This document shows, one piece after another, positions 17,540-27,735 of a DNA stretch of 35,185 bases; position 1 is the stretch's first letter; each line of letters starts with the position of its first letter. This stretch comes from Psychromonas antarctica (GTDB lineage: Bacteria > Pseudomonadota > Gammaproteobacteria > Enterobacterales > Psychromonadaceae). The notes below the pieces were generated by a model. It searched no databases, had not been told where the DNA came from, and saw only the letters and a program-made list of their open reading frames with translations. The translations under genes were made by a program, and so were the position numbers. The DNA lies in assembly GCF_022267535.1 (NCBI RefSeq), contig NZ_JAHNZV010000025.1:1-35185 (forward strand). The letters are read 5' to 3'.

Positions 17540-19991
17540 GTTGCGAAGTCTTAATAATCAACTTGCCGTGATTGGTTTTGATGCGCAGCTAGCCGGACTC
17601 AATGGTATCGATCGGGTTGCTGCGGCCTTATATGATGGCGCGCCGCAGACACAAACACAATCAGATGGTGATTTTGTTAATGATGATACGCTATGCCAGC
17701 GTCTGCTAAGTGCTTGTGAACTCAGCGCTGACAAAGTGGCCGTGGTTATTGTTGGTATCCGCGCTCAGGTGACCGTAGTGGAATCGGCTTATTACCGTTG
17801 CGATAGGGTCGATGACTTGAGTGACGCTTTAGCGCTAAGCGATAGACTTATTGGCAACGATAACGTCGCTGTCTTATTAGTTGCGAGTAATCAGCAAACT
17901 GTAAATCAGATACAAGAAAAAGCGTCGATTAGTTTTGATTTGGGTTTCAATGCCTATGGTGCAACGAATGGTCTTTGTGCCCTATTACTGGCAAGTCGTG
18001 AGTTTGCTAGCGTACAACACAGCTATATTTATGCCAGCATAAACAGCGCTATAAGTGGCGATACCAGCCAACCTTTTGATGCAATAATCAATCAGGCGAT
18101 GACAGAAGCTGAAATAAGCAGCGAACAGATAAGTTTGCTTGAGGTGTCTGCTTGCGCTGATAAAAATTTAAAAACATTAGAAGAAAATGGGTTACTGCGA
18201 GCTTATCAAAATGATTGCAGACTCAATAGTGCAATAGGTTGCAGTAAAGCCGTGTTTGGTGAAAACCGTGCCTTGTCAGAACTGCTTGGGTTATTGCATT
18301 GTACTTTGTCTTTACAGCAGAGATACCGTCCTGCTATTAATGATTGGCAGTCACCAATACAGCTTGAAAAATGGCAAAAATCCCCTTTTTATCTACTTGC
18401 AAACGCCGTGCCTCTTTTCCCTCAATCTAATGGGGAGCCTTGTTATGCTGCTTATAGCTGTGTATCACAAAACCATTATAGCCATCTTATTTTGCAAGAA
18501 AATAATGACCAACAGATACACCATAATGGCTATTTAGCCCAATCGGATCTGTCGCTATTTATTATTAAGGGAGAGACACAGAGCGAATTACTTTCTAAGT
18601 TAAGTGACGTGCTCTCTCAGTTAGATGTCTTACTTGGTAACGCGCGCAATAAGCAGTTTAAGAAATTAGCGAAAGATCTCTATTTGGCCTCTATTAAAAA
18701 ACCGAGTTCAAGCTATTGTACCGTGCTTATTGCGCAGTCACCTGAACAGTTGGTGAAAGAGGTTGAATCGGCGGTAACAGGTGTGCAACGCGCATTTGCA
18801 CAACAAAGCGATTGGAAAACGCCACGCGGTAGTTATTTTTGCGTAGCACCGATTGCAGATCCAAATAATATTGGATTTTTATATCCCGGTATTGGCGCTG
18901 GCTATTTAGGGCTGGGGCGCGATCTTTTCCACTTATTTCCTGATATCTATCCCAGTGTAATGGCGTTATCAACGGATCTTGGTAGCACTTTAAAAGATAA
19001 ATTATTAACTCCGCGCTCTGTCGTTGCATTGCAATCCAAAGATCTTAAGCAGTTGGATTTAATACTACGTAAAGATCTTGCGACTATGGCGGAATGCGGT
19101 GTTGGTTATGCTTGCGTATTAACTAAAATTGTAGAGCAAGTTATTCATATCAAGGCTAATGTTGCTGGCGGTTACAGCATGGGTGAAGTGAGCATGTTCA
19201 CTGCATTAGGATGTTGGAAAACCCCTGGGGTAATGAGTGCTCGTTTAGCTACTTCTGAGACTTTTAATAAACAGTTGGCAGGTGAACTACAGACCATTAG
19301 AGCATTGTGGAATTTACCCTCGACCGTTGAAGGTGGCGAGATGCAGATTTGGCAGTCCTATCACGTTAAAAGTACCTTACAAGCCGTTAAAGCGGTGATT
19401 GCTGATAATAAGCGCGTTTATATCACTATTATTAATACCGCAGAAAGTCTCGTGATTGCTGGTTATCCTGCGGATTGTTTAGCCGTTATTGCACGATTGG
19501 GCGTGCGTGTTATGCCGCTTAATGTCGCTAATGCTATTCACTGTGCTCCGGCTTATCAGCACTACCAGCCGATGGTTGATTTGTACAATATAGAACTGGC
19601 GACACGAATTGAAAGCAAATGTTATTCAAGCAGCTGTTATCTACCGGTGCCTTTTAATCAAAAAGCAATTGCGGTGAGTATCGCCAAATGCTTATGCGAT
19701 CCGGTTGATTTCCCTCGTCTTATTAACGCGTTAGCGAAGAAGGCTTCAGTATTTATTGAAATGGGAGCGGGGCGCGTACTGTCGGTTTGGGCAGATAAAA
19801 TATTAAATGATAGTGATCTGGCTGGAGCGCATCTTTGTGTGGCTATGAATGCCAAAGGTAGCAGCGATCAATATACTTTTATACGGGCATTAGCCAAATT
19901 GGTTAGCTTCGGAATTAGTGCAGATTTACACAGTTTTTTTAACGGAACGATTATTCAACCCGTTAATCAGAGCAAGTTAACCGCTCGATAA
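17532..19991 (+). CDS. pfaB: PUFA synthase subunit PfaB (acyltransferase)
   Basis: PfaB has 819 residues. The N-terminal half (about 1-430) is a degenerate ketosynthase-like region with no usable catalytic triad that I can see. The C-terminal half (about 445-790) is an acyltransferase, starting at FLYPGIGAGYLGLGRDLFHLF, with the nucleophile Ser549 in GYSMGEVSMF and a late IEMGAGRVLSVW motif. The sequence recalls the Moritella PfaB used for DHA synthesis, and PfaB has been reported to decide whether EPA or DHA is the main product. A DHA-type product is only a suggestion here. The ATG overlaps the pfaA stop by eight bases, which implies coupled translation and matched amounts. Confidence 0.96.
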   Translation: MTELRSLNNQLAVIGFDAQLAGLNGIDRVAAALYDGAPQTQTQSDGDFVNDDTLCQRLLSACELSADKVAVVIVGIRAQVTVVESAYYRCDRVDDLSDALALSDRLIGNDNVAVLLVASNQQTVNQIQEKASISFDLGFNAYGATNGLCALLLASREFASVQHSYIYASINSAISGDTSQPFDAIINQAMTEAEISSEQISLLEVSACADKNLKTLEENGLLRAYQNDCRLNSAIGCSKAVFGENRALSELLGLLHCTLSLQQRYRPAINDWQSPIQLEKWQKSPFYLLANAVPLFPQSNGEPCYAAYSCVSQNHYSHLILQENNDQQIHHNGYLAQSDLSLFIIKGETQSELLSKLSDVLSQLDVLLGNARNKQFKKLAKDLYLASIKKPSSSYCTVLIAQSPEQLVKEVESAVTGVQRAFAQQSDWKTPRGSYFCVAPIADPNNIGFLYPGIGAGYLGLGRDLFHLFPDIYPSVMALSTDLGSTLKDKLLTPRSVVALQSKDLKQLDLILRKDLATMAECGVGYACVLTKIVEQVIHIKANVAGGYSMGEVSMFTALGCWKTPGVMSARLATSETFNKQLAGELQTIRALWNLPSTVEGGEMQIWQSYHVKSTLQAVKAVIADNKRVYITIINTAESLVIAGYPADCLAVIARLGVRVMPLNVANAIHCAPAYQHYQPMVDLYNIELATRIESKCYSSSCYLPVPFNQKAIAVSIAKCLCDPVDFPRLINALAKKASVFIEMGAGRVLSVWADKILNDSDLAGAHLCVAMNAKGSSDQYTFIRALAKLVSFGISADLHSFFNGTIIQPVNQSKLTAR

Positions 19992-19999
19992 AGAGCGGT
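19980..19999 (+). other. Intercistronic hairpin at the pfaB stop
   Basis: ACCGCTC (19980-19986) pairs with GAGCGGT (19993-19999) around GATAAA, so the stem straddles the pfaB stop codon. No T-run follows, so full termination is unlikely. It could protect mRNA ends or slow read-through into pfaC, which starts 47 bp later. Confidence 0.5.
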
Positions 20000-20046
20000 G
20001 GTTGCGAAAGAATCAAAAACGTTAACGCGTTGTAAAGAGAGAATTT

Positions 20047-23000
20047 ATGGAAAATATTGCAATAGTCGGTATCGCGAATCTATTTCCCGGTTCAAGTCAG
20101 CCAGAGCAGTTTTGGCAGCAGTTGCTAGATAAAAAAGATAATAGAGAAGCAATTAGTGCGACTGAGTTAGGCGTTGATCCTGATAAATATTATGGCAAAA
20201 AAGGCGATACAGATAAATTCTATTGCCTCTCTGGCGGCTATATTCGTAATTTTGAATTTAATCCTGCTTCTTTTGCTGCGCAAGGATTAGAGGCTGATTA
20301 CCTTAACCGTCTAGATAGTCTTAATCAGTGGAGCTTGTATGTGACTGAACAGGCGCTTAAAGAGGGAGGCTATTGGGGCAGTGAAAAATTGAATAAGTGT
20401 GGATTGATCCTCGGTAATCTTTCCTTTCCAACTATGTCATCTAATCATCTGTTTTTACCCTACTACCATCATATTGTAGAAGATGCGCTTAGACTGCTTA
20501 CTGGCAAAACTTTTCAGTTAAATAATTTCACTGAAGCTGCTGATATTGATCCCGACTGTGGCTTGATTGCAGGTTATCCTTCTGCATTATTGGCAAAAGC
20601 GGCGGGGCTAGGCGGTAGCCATTTTTCACTGGATGCAGCGTGTGCATCTTCTTGTTACAGCATTAAACTGGCTTGTGATTATCTGTATACAGGTAAAGCC
20701 GATATGATGCTGGCGGGCGCGGTGTCAGCTGCGGATTCTCTGTTTGTTAATATGGGGTTCTCGATTTTCCAAGCTTGTCCTGCCAATAATAAACAAGCGC
20801 CTTTTGATCAGAACTCGCAAGGATTGTTTGCTGCCCAAGGTGCGGGAATGATGTTATTAAAGCGTCATAGTGATGCGCTGCGAGATGGAGATAAAATTCA
20901 CGCCATTATTAAAGGTGGCGCGTTATCAAATGACGGTAAAGGCGAGTTTGTATTGAGTCCTAACAGTAAGGGACAACTGCTTGCCTATCAACTTGCTTAC
21001 GACGATGCACAAGTGAGTCCTTGCGATGTAGATTATATTGAGTGTCATGCAACCGGTACGCCAAAGGGCGATCGCGTTGAGCTTAGTTCGATGGAAACCT
21101 TTTTTAGCCCCTACGGCAATAAGCCATTGATAGGCTCAGTGAAATCCAACTTAGGACATCTACTAACGGCTGCTGGAATGGCGGGTATGAGCAAAGCTAT
21201 TTGCGCATTAAACACTCAAAAAATTCCAGCGACTATCGGTTTAGAAAAACCAATTCAAACCAAGATGGGCTATTTAAGTGCGGCACAAATGCCTACCGAA
21301 ACAATAGATTGGCCTGCTAATAAGAACAAAATACCCACAGCGGGAGTCAGTGTGTTTGGTTTTGGTGGTAGTAATGCACACCTTATTCTACAGCCGGGTA
21401 ATACGCCAATTAGCAACAATAGTGAGTCGGTTAAAGCTCGTCAGCCACTGGCCATTGTTGGTATGGATTGTTTAGTCGGCTCATGTCGAAACCTCAGTGA
21501 ATTTAAAAATCTAATTGAAACAAAGCAAAATACTTTTTGTGAATTACCACAAGAACGTTGGAAAGGAATTGAGCAGGACCAATCGATTTTACAAAATTTA
21601 GCACTTAATAAAGCTCCTCGTGGTGGTTATGTGGAAAGCTTTGATATTGATTTTATGCGCTTTAAAGTACCACCTAACAACCAAGACAGACTTATACCAC
21701 AACAGCTGCTAATGCTTAAAGTCGCTGATAATGCGATAAAAGATGCAGGGCTTTTAGAAGGGGCTAATGTAGCTGTACTGGTGGCAATGGGAATGGAGTT
21801 AGATCTTCATCAATATCGTGGACGGGTTAATTTAACCACGCAGATAACACAAACCCTTAATGAGCAAGGCATTGTCTTAACTGCACAACAGCAGGAAGAA
21901 TTAACTGAGATTGCCAAGCAGAGCATTGCAGCTCCTGCGCAGCTTAATCAATATACTAGTTTTATTGGCAATATTATGGCGTCACGCATCGCTGCACTAT
22001 GGGATTTTTCTGGTCCCGCTTTTACCGTTTCCAGTGAAGAGAATTCTGTTTATCGCAGCGTAGAAATTGCCGAAAATCTATTTCAAACATCAAAGATTGA
22101 TGCCGTGCTTATAGCGAGTGTCGACTTAGCCGGATCGTTTGAAAACATAAGTTTACGCCAACACTATGGCGCCGTTTCAGAAGAGGCCACTCACCCTGAT
22201 AATTTATTGGATGCAACGCACTGGTTAGTTGGGGAAGGCGCAGGCGCCTTTGTACTCAAAACAAAGGATCAAGCTGAGGCGGATAAAGTCTATGCCACTA
22301 TCGATGCGCTTAGCTTTGCCAACGGTTGTGATATTGATGCGATAAAATTGGCGAGTGATAAGGCCTGTACATTAGCTGCAATTAATCCATCCGAGATCAG
22401 CGTTGTAGAAGCATTCGCTAGTGGTTTTGGTGACAATAACCAAGTGGAAAAACAAGCCTTCTCAAAGTTATATCCGCACAGTAAAATTGACAGTATTAAG
22501 CGTCAGGTCGGCCATTTATTCAATGCGTCAGGAATGGTTAGTATTATCAAATCTGCCTTATTACTCGATGCTTCTAAAGCAAATACGCACACAGCAATTA
22601 ACGGTTTGGGACAAGATTTTAGTTGCGCACATTTGATTTTGTCATCAACTAAAACAGCGCATCAAAGCGCGAGTCAAGATGCGGCTAAACAGCCGTTTTC
22701 ATTAATAAAATCAATTACCTTGGGCGGCCCGCAAATAAAATCGGCTATTTTAGCGCATAAAGAAAATCCACTTTTTAAAGAGATGCGACGACAAGTGACT
22801 GCTAAAGCATTACCGGCGGTGAAAAATCGAGTGGTACTGCCTTCCTTAAGCCGTGATAAACCTGTTAAATTATTAACGAATGACATTAAACAGACGGCCG
22901 CCATTATTGATCAGCACGCTTCTGGAGTTGATATGCACAGCAATGCACATTGCGATATTTTTCAGCAAAATAAAACCCATCAAGCATTTATCCGTGCACG

Positions 23001-25806
23001 TCAGGTCGCGGGGCAACAGATTGCAAAACTTATCCAGTTACAGGTTGAGTTGCTCACAAAAAGGTCAGTGCAACCTATTACTGAAATAAAATCTAAAGTG
23101 ACAGCGACTGTTATCAATAACACAAAAAACAGTGAATATGATTATCCGCCATTACAGCTAGTGGAACGCTTTAATCAGCCTAAACAGGTTATTTATGATA
23201 CGGCGGAGCTAGTCGAATTTGCAGAAGGTAAGATCAGTAATGTATTTGGTAGCGATTATCAGGTTATCGATAGTTACCGACGCCGTGTGCGTCTGCCAAC
23301 CACAGATTATCTGCTTGTTTCGCGTGTTACAGCGCTTGATGCCGCGCTTAATGAATATCGAAAATCCTTGATGGTAACTGAATACGATATTCCACTTGAT
23401 GCGCCATTTTTAATTGATGGTCAGATCCCTTGGTGTGTCTCAGTTGAATCGGGACAATGTGATTTAATGCTAATTTCTTATATTGGTATTGACCTGCAGA
23501 ATCAAAGTGAGCGTGTTTACCGTCTACTTGATTGTGAATTAACCTTTCTTGAAGAGATGGCCTTTGGTGGTGAAACGCTGCGTTATGAAATCCATATCGA
23601 TTCCTATGCCAAAAATGGCGAACAATTGCTATTTTTCTTCCACTATGACTGTTATGTCGGTGATAAAAAAGTGCTTATTATGCGTAATGGCTGTGCTGGT
23701 TTCTTTACGGATCAGGAATTAGCGGAAGGGAAAGGTGTGATCCATAACGATCACGACAGAGCACAGTTTAAAGAGGCTAAGAAATCTCACTTTGAACCGC
23801 TTATCTACAACTCTCGTCATCAATATGGTTATGCAGAGATGCTTAAGCTAGTTAATGGAGATATCAGTGGTTGCTTTGGTGATGAATATAAACAGCAAGG
23901 ACGCAACCCGTCTTTAAAATTTTCATCCCAAAAGTTCTTGATGATTGAGCGCATTACCAAAATCGATCCTCAGGGGGGGCATTGGGGATTGGGCATATTA
24001 GAAGGACAGAAAGATCTCGCGCCAGAACATTGGTATTTTCCATGCCACTTCAAAGATGATCAAGTGATGGCGGGTTCCTTGATGAGCGAAGGTTGTGGAC
24101 AGATGGCAATGTTCTATATGCTTTGGCTAGGAATGAATATTAATGTCGATAATGCGCGCTTCCAACCGATGCAAGGTGAGTCTCAAACTGTACGTTGTCG
24201 TGGACAAGTTTTACCACAGAGCAATACATTGACCTATCGTATGGAAGTGACCGAGATAGGCATGTTGCCGCGGCCTTTTATTAAAGCCAATATCGATATT
24301 TTATTAGATGGCAAAGTGGTCGTTGATTTCAAAAACTTATGTGTTGAGATTAAAGAACAAGATCAACACTCGCCTTATCCGGTTACCTTGCCAAATAATG
24401 TTATCTTGGCAAAAAAGGCCATCAGTGTATCAGTGGATTGTGCATTAACTGAGCTTGAAAAGCATGCAAATTCGATTGATCCTCTGACCATTCAGCAACT
24501 CTATGGTTTACAAACTATTGATGAACGCGGTGTATTGCCCTTTAAATACCCCGAACGGCCTCTTATGCGTGTCGAATCAGATTTAAATGCGGCGTGTACA
24601 AAAGGCGTTGTGCCGATTAAACACTTTAGTGCTCCGGCGCGAGTCGGACAAAACCGTGTACCTGATACTGTTCCCTTTACACCTTGGCACCTATTTGAAT
24701 TTGCGACTGGGGATATATCTAAATGTTTCGGTCCTGATTTCGATGTCTATGCTGGACGCATTCCTCCGCGTACACCTTGTGGTGATTTGCAGTTGGTGAC
24801 GCAAGTTATAGATGTGCAGGGCACACGCTTAGACTTTAAAAAGCCAGCCAGTTGTATAGCTGAATATGTTGTGCCAGAAGATGCTTGGTATTTTAGCAAA
24901 AACAGTCATCCGAACTGGATGCCTTATGCGCTGATTATGGAAATAGCTCTACAGCCAAATGGTTTTCTGTCGGGCTATATGGGGACAACATTAAAATATC
25001 CACAAAAAGATCTCTTCTTCCGTAACCTCGATGGTAGTGGTGAACTTTTAAAGCAGATTGATTTGCGTGGTAAAACGATTGTGAATAAATCAGTATTACT
25101 CAGTACAAGCATGGCAGGTGGCGCAATTATTCAGAGTTTTACCTTTGAGTTGCTGGTTGAGGGAGAAATATTTTATAAAGGTACCGCGGTCTTTGGTTAT
25201 TTCAGCGCGGAATCATTAACCAATCAGCTTGGTATTGATAATGGTAAAATTAGTCAGGCCTGGTTTAAAGAAAATAATACCCCGGTTAGCGATATTGAAC
25301 AGTTTGATCTTAAAGATAAACAACTGCCATTTTTTAAAGAACAGGCCGATAAGCCTTATTATCGTTTAACGGGTGGTCAGTTAAACTTTGTCGATAATGT
25401 TTCTATTGTTGAAGGCGGTGGTAGTGCTGAACTCGGCTATATCTACGGTGAACGTAATGTGGATGCGAGTGATTGGTTCTTCCGTTATCATTTTCATCAA
25501 GATCCCGTCATGCCCGGTTCATTGGGTGTGCAAGCCATTATTGAATTGTTACAAACTTATGCATTAAAAAATGACTTGGGTGCGCAATTCCGTAGTCCGC
25601 GTTTTATCTCGTCATTAACGCATCTTAATTGGAAATATCGTGGACAAATTAGCCCGCTCAATAAAAAAATGAGTTTAGATGTGCATATCACCGCGGTTAT
25701 CCGTACTGATAATGAAGTGCGTTTAGTTGGAGATGCTAATCTATGTAAAGATGGACTGCGTATTTATCAAGTAAAAGATATTGTATTAAGCATCGTCGAA
25801 GCATAA
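20047..25806 (+). CDS. pfaC: PUFA synthase subunit PfaC (KS-CLF-DH-DH)
   Basis: PfaC has 1919 residues. The first ketosynthase (about 1-455) is intact, with Cys199 (DAACASSC), His334 (ECHATGT) and His371 (NLGHLLTAAG). A second ketosynthase-like domain (about 466-875) has Glu665 in place of the cysteine (VSSEENSV), which marks a chain-length factor. After a linker come two double-hotdog dehydratase regions of the FabA type. Each pairs a non-catalytic hotdog (about 1065-1230 and 1545-1720) with a catalytic one: His1334 in CHFKDDQVMAGS and His1815 in YHFHQDPVMPGS. These dehydratase/isomerase domains set the cis double bonds. It starts at ATG 20047 after AGAGAGAA, 55 bp past pfaB. Confidence 0.97.
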   Translation: MENIAIVGIANLFPGSSQPEQFWQQLLDKKDNREAISATELGVDPDKYYGKKGDTDKFYCLSGGYIRNFEFNPASFAAQGLEADYLNRLDSLNQWSLYVTEQALKEGGYWGSEKLNKCGLILGNLSFPTMSSNHLFLPYYHHIVEDALRLLTGKTFQLNNFTEAADIDPDCGLIAGYPSALLAKAAGLGGSHFSLDAACASSCYSIKLACDYLYTGKADMMLAGAVSAADSLFVNMGFSIFQACPANNKQAPFDQNSQGLFAAQGAGMMLLKRHSDALRDGDKIHAIIKGGALSNDGKGEFVLSPNSKGQLLAYQLAYDDAQVSPCDVDYIECHATGTPKGDRVELSSMETFFSPYGNKPLIGSVKSNLGHLLTAAGMAGMSKAICALNTQKIPATIGLEKPIQTKMGYLSAAQMPTETIDWPANKNKIPTAGVSVFGFGGSNAHLILQPGNTPISNNSESVKARQPLAIVGMDCLVGSCRNLSEFKNLIETKQNTFCELPQERWKGIEQDQSILQNLALNKAPRGGYVESFDIDFMRFKVPPNNQDRLIPQQLLMLKVADNAIKDAGLLEGANVAVLVAMGMELDLHQYRGRVNLTTQITQTLNEQGIVLTAQQQEELTEIAKQSIAAPAQLNQYTSFIGNIMASRIAALWDFSGPAFTVSSEENSVYRSVEIAENLFQTSKIDAVLIASVDLAGSFENISLRQHYGAVSEEATHPDNLLDATHWLVGEGAGAFVLKTKDQAEADKVYATIDALSFANGCDIDAIKLASDKACTLAAINPSEISVVEAFASGFGDNNQVEKQAFSKLYPHSKIDSIKRQVGHLFNASGMVSIIKSALLLDASKANTHTAINGLGQDFSCAHLILSSTKTAHQSASQDAAKQPFSLIKSITLGGPQIKSAILAHKENPLFKEMRRQVTAKALPAVKNRVVLPSLSRDKPVKLLTNDIKQTAAIIDQHASGVDMHSNAHCDIFQQNKTHQAFIRARQVAGQQIAKLIQLQVELLTKRSVQPITEIKSKVTATVINNTKNSEYDYPPLQLVERFNQPKQVIYDTAELVEFAEGKISNVFGSDYQVIDSYRRRVRLPTTDYLLVSRVTALDAALNEYRKSLMVTEYDIPLDAPFLIDGQIPWCVSVESGQCDLMLISYIGIDLQNQSERVYRLLDCELTFLEEMAFGGETLRYEIHIDSYAKNGEQLLFFFHYDCYVGDKKVLIMRNGCAGFFTDQELAEGKGVIHNDHDRAQFKEAKKSHFEPLIYNSRHQYGYAEMLKLVNGDISGCFGDEYKQQGRNPSLKFSSQKFLMIERITKIDPQGGHWGLGILEGQKDLAPEHWYFPCHFKDDQVMAGSLMSEGCGQMAMFYMLWLGMNINVDNARFQPMQGESQTVRCRGQVLPQSNTLTYRMEVTEIGMLPRPFIKANIDILLDGKVVVDFKNLCVEIKEQDQHSPYPVTLPNNVILAKKAISVSVDCALTELEKHANSIDPLTIQQLYGLQTIDERGVLPFKYPERPLMRVESDLNAACTKGVVPIKHFSAPARVGQNRVPDTVPFTPWHLFEFATGDISKCFGPDFDVYAGRIPPRTPCGDLQLVTQVIDVQGTRLDFKKPASCIAEYVVPEDAWYFSKNSHPNWMPYALIMEIALQPNGFLSGYMGTTLKYPQKDLFFRNLDGSGELLKQIDLRGKTIVNKSVLLSTSMAGGAIIQSFTFELLVEGEIFYKGTAVFGYFSAESLTNQLGIDNGKISQAWFKENNTPVSDIEQFDLKDKQLPFFKEQADKPYYRLTGGQLNFVDNVSIVEGGGSAELGYIYGERNVDASDWFFRYHFHQDPVMPGSLGVQAIIELLQTYALKNDLGAQFRSPRFISSLTHLNWKYRGQISPLNKKMSLDVHITAVIRTDNEVRLVGDANLCKDGLRIYQVKDIVLSIVEA

Positions 25807-25843
25807 GACGAATAGTAGATTAAAGCATAAGTTAGGAAAACAG

Positions 25844-27439
25844 ATGTCAGTATTAAGTGTTAATCAGAAAAGCCCGATTAATTGGGGATGGAAAGTTGAT
25901 TCAGCCAATATGGCGTGTGCTGAAACCGCTCTCAAAGAATCGCTGATGGCGATCAATCAGCCGCTTTATATCGCACAAAATGGTGACGAAATTGGTATCT
26001 CACAGCAACTTAGCAGTCCAGGAGAGCATCCGGTAATCGCATTTGCACCCGCTGTTAATGCTGATGATTTTGGTGATCCTGATTTTATTGCGCAGCATAA
26101 CGTTAAATACGCTTATCACGGTGGCGCCATGGCTAATGGCATTGCATCCGTTGAGCTGGTGGTAGCATTGGGTAAAGCGGGGTTACTTTGTTCATTTGGT
26201 GCGGCAGGTTTAGTACCCGATGAGATAGAAGCTTCGATTAAACGCATTCAAGCAGAACTGCCCAATGGCCCATTTGCAGTGAATCTTATCCATGCGCCCA
26301 GTGAAGAAGCCTTAGAGTCTGGCGCCGTTGATATCTTTTTAAAACTGGGTGTAGATACCGTTGAAGCCTCTGCTTATTTAGGGCTTACCGAGCATATTGT
26401 TTATTATCGCTTAGCTGGCTTATCAGAAAATAGCGATGGTAGCGTGCATATTGGTAATAAAGTAATTGCTAAAATTTCGCGTAGTGAAGTTGCTAGTAAA
26501 TTTATGTCTCCCGCGCCACAGAAGCTGGTGGATATACTATTAGCACACGGCAAAATAACCCCTTTACAGGCAAAACTATCGCAACAGGTGCCGATGGCAG
26601 ATGATATTACCGCCGAGGCAGACTCTGGCGGACATACTGATAACCGTCCATTTTTAACCTTGCTGCCGACTATTATTACCCTGCGCGATCAGTTACAAGC
26701 TCAATATAACTATCCAACCGCGCTACGCGTGGGTGCGGGCGGTGGGATTGGTACGCCGCAAGCCGCATTGGCAGCGTTTAATATGGGCGCTGCTTATATT
26801 GTTTTAGGATCTGTCAATCAAGCCTGCGTGGAAGCAGGGGCGTCAGATCATACTCGCCAACTGCTTGCCAATGTAGAGATGGCCGATGTGACCATGGCGC
26901 CTGCCGCTGACATGTTTGAGATGGGGGTGAAATTGCAAGTAGTAAAACGTGGCTCTATGTTTGCAATGCGGGCCAATAAACTCTACGAGTTGTATAGCAA
27001 ATATGATTCTATTGACGCAATTCCTCTTATCGAACGAGAAAGAATCGAGAAACAAATATTCCGTCAGAACTTAGATGATGTTTGGGCGACGACTATTTCC
27101 TTTTTCCATGAGCGTGATCCACAGATGTTGGCGCGCGCCAAAGATAACCCAAAACGTAAAATGGCACTGATATTTCGTTGGTACTTAGGGCTTTCTTCTC
27201 GTTGGTCAAATGTCGGCGAAAAAGGACGGGAAATGGATTATCAAATATGGGCCGGCCCAAGTTTAGGTGCATTTAACAGTTGGGTAAAAGGCAGTTATTT
27301 AGAAGATTACCAACAACGAAAAGCGGTTGATATTGCCTTACATCTACTAAAAGGCGCTGCTTATTTACAGCGTGTCAATCAGCTAAAACTACAAGGGGTG
27401 AAATTATCTACTCACCTGCAGAATTATCAGGTTGAATAA
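25844..27439 (+). CDS. pfaD: PUFA synthase enoyl reductase PfaD
   Basis: PfaD (531 residues) is the separate trans-acting enoyl reductase of the synthase and uses FMN and NADPH. It belongs to the TIM-barrel flavoprotein group that includes 2-nitropropane dioxygenase-like enzymes. Visible signatures are YHGGAMANGIASVELV and SFGAAGLVPDEIE near the N-terminus, ADSGGHTDNRPFLTLLP in the middle, and RVGAGGGIGTPQAALAAF with YIVLGSVNQACVEAG for flavin phosphate binding. Length and layout match other PfaD proteins. It follows pfaC after 37 bp with TTAGGAAA as ribosome binding site, and ends the operon at a strong terminator 36 bp downstream. Confidence 0.97.
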   Translation: MSVLSVNQKSPINWGWKVDSANMACAETALKESLMAINQPLYIAQNGDEIGISQQLSSPGEHPVIAFAPAVNADDFGDPDFIAQHNVKYAYHGGAMANGIASVELVVALGKAGLLCSFGAAGLVPDEIEASIKRIQAELPNGPFAVNLIHAPSEEALESGAVDIFLKLGVDTVEASAYLGLTEHIVYYRLAGLSENSDGSVHIGNKVIAKISRSEVASKFMSPAPQKLVDILLAHGKITPLQAKLSQQVPMADDITAEADSGGHTDNRPFLTLLPTIITLRDQLQAQYNYPTALRVGAGGGIGTPQAALAAFNMGAAYIVLGSVNQACVEAGASDHTRQLLANVEMADVTMAPAADMFEMGVKLQVVKRGSMFAMRANKLYELYSKYDSIDAIPLIERERIEKQIFRQNLDDVWATTISFFHERDPQMLARAKDNPKRKMALIFRWYLGLSSRWSNVGEKGREMDYQIWAGPSLGAFNSWVKGSYLEDYQQRKAVDIALHLLKGAAYLQRVNQLKLQGVKLSTHLQNYQVE

Positions 27440-27498
27440 GTGATTGTTTAAGATTGATTCAAATAATAATATTTAGCCTCACTTTGTGGGGCTTTTTT
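27424..27498 (+). repeat. Direct repeat, copy 1: pfaD 3' end plus terminator
   Basis: The segment from TTATCAGGTTGAATAAGTGA in the last pfaD codons through the terminator recurs at 30328-30399 with only a few substitutions and a one-base length difference before the poly-T. The core ATAATAATATTTAGCCTCAC and the hairpin are identical in both copies. Confidence 0.85.
27475..27498 (+). terminator. Terminator of the pfa operon
   Basis: AGCCTCAC (27475-27482) pairs with GTGGGGCT (27486-27493), with one G-T pair and a TTT loop, followed by TTTTTT. It lies 36 bp after the pfaD stop. Confidence 0.9.
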
Positions 27499-27594
27499 GT
27501 TTTCCCGGCAAAGCTTGCAAACCCACTCGCTAGCAAGAAAGTGAGAGATAAAGGACGCTTTAGGAAATTAGAGGTACATGTATACCCATCCTAC

Positions 27595-27735
27595 TTAAAG
27601 ATGTAAAATGAAGGACTGAAAGTTATCATTGATTCTACTTGTTAAAGCATGTCCCATTTGGGGCAACGTATCGTCAAAAAAGGCATCAATGCTCTGTCGA
27701 AACTCCTTTGCAGTTGCGAAATATTTATTATTTCT
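27595..27735 (-). pseudogene. IS630-family transposase, C-terminal remnant
   Basis: On the minus strand an open frame with no start runs from 27735 to a TAA at 27595-27597, giving about 46 residues. It reads NNKYFATAKEFRQSIDAFF, then DDTLPQMGHALTSRINDNFQ. This matches the C-terminal end of IS630-type transposases, where a hydrophobic FF and a RINDNFQ close the protein. The frame is cut exactly where the IS66 left end begins (27736), so the IS66 element probably jumped into the older IS630 copy. The rest of the IS630 element was not found on the far side, so it has been deleted. Confidence 0.65.

Noticed and set aside
20047-25806. Loss of the active cysteine in the second KS of PfaC as a mutation
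   Set aside because: Replacement of the cysteine in this domain is expected for the chain-length factor partner in PUFA synthases, so it is not damage.
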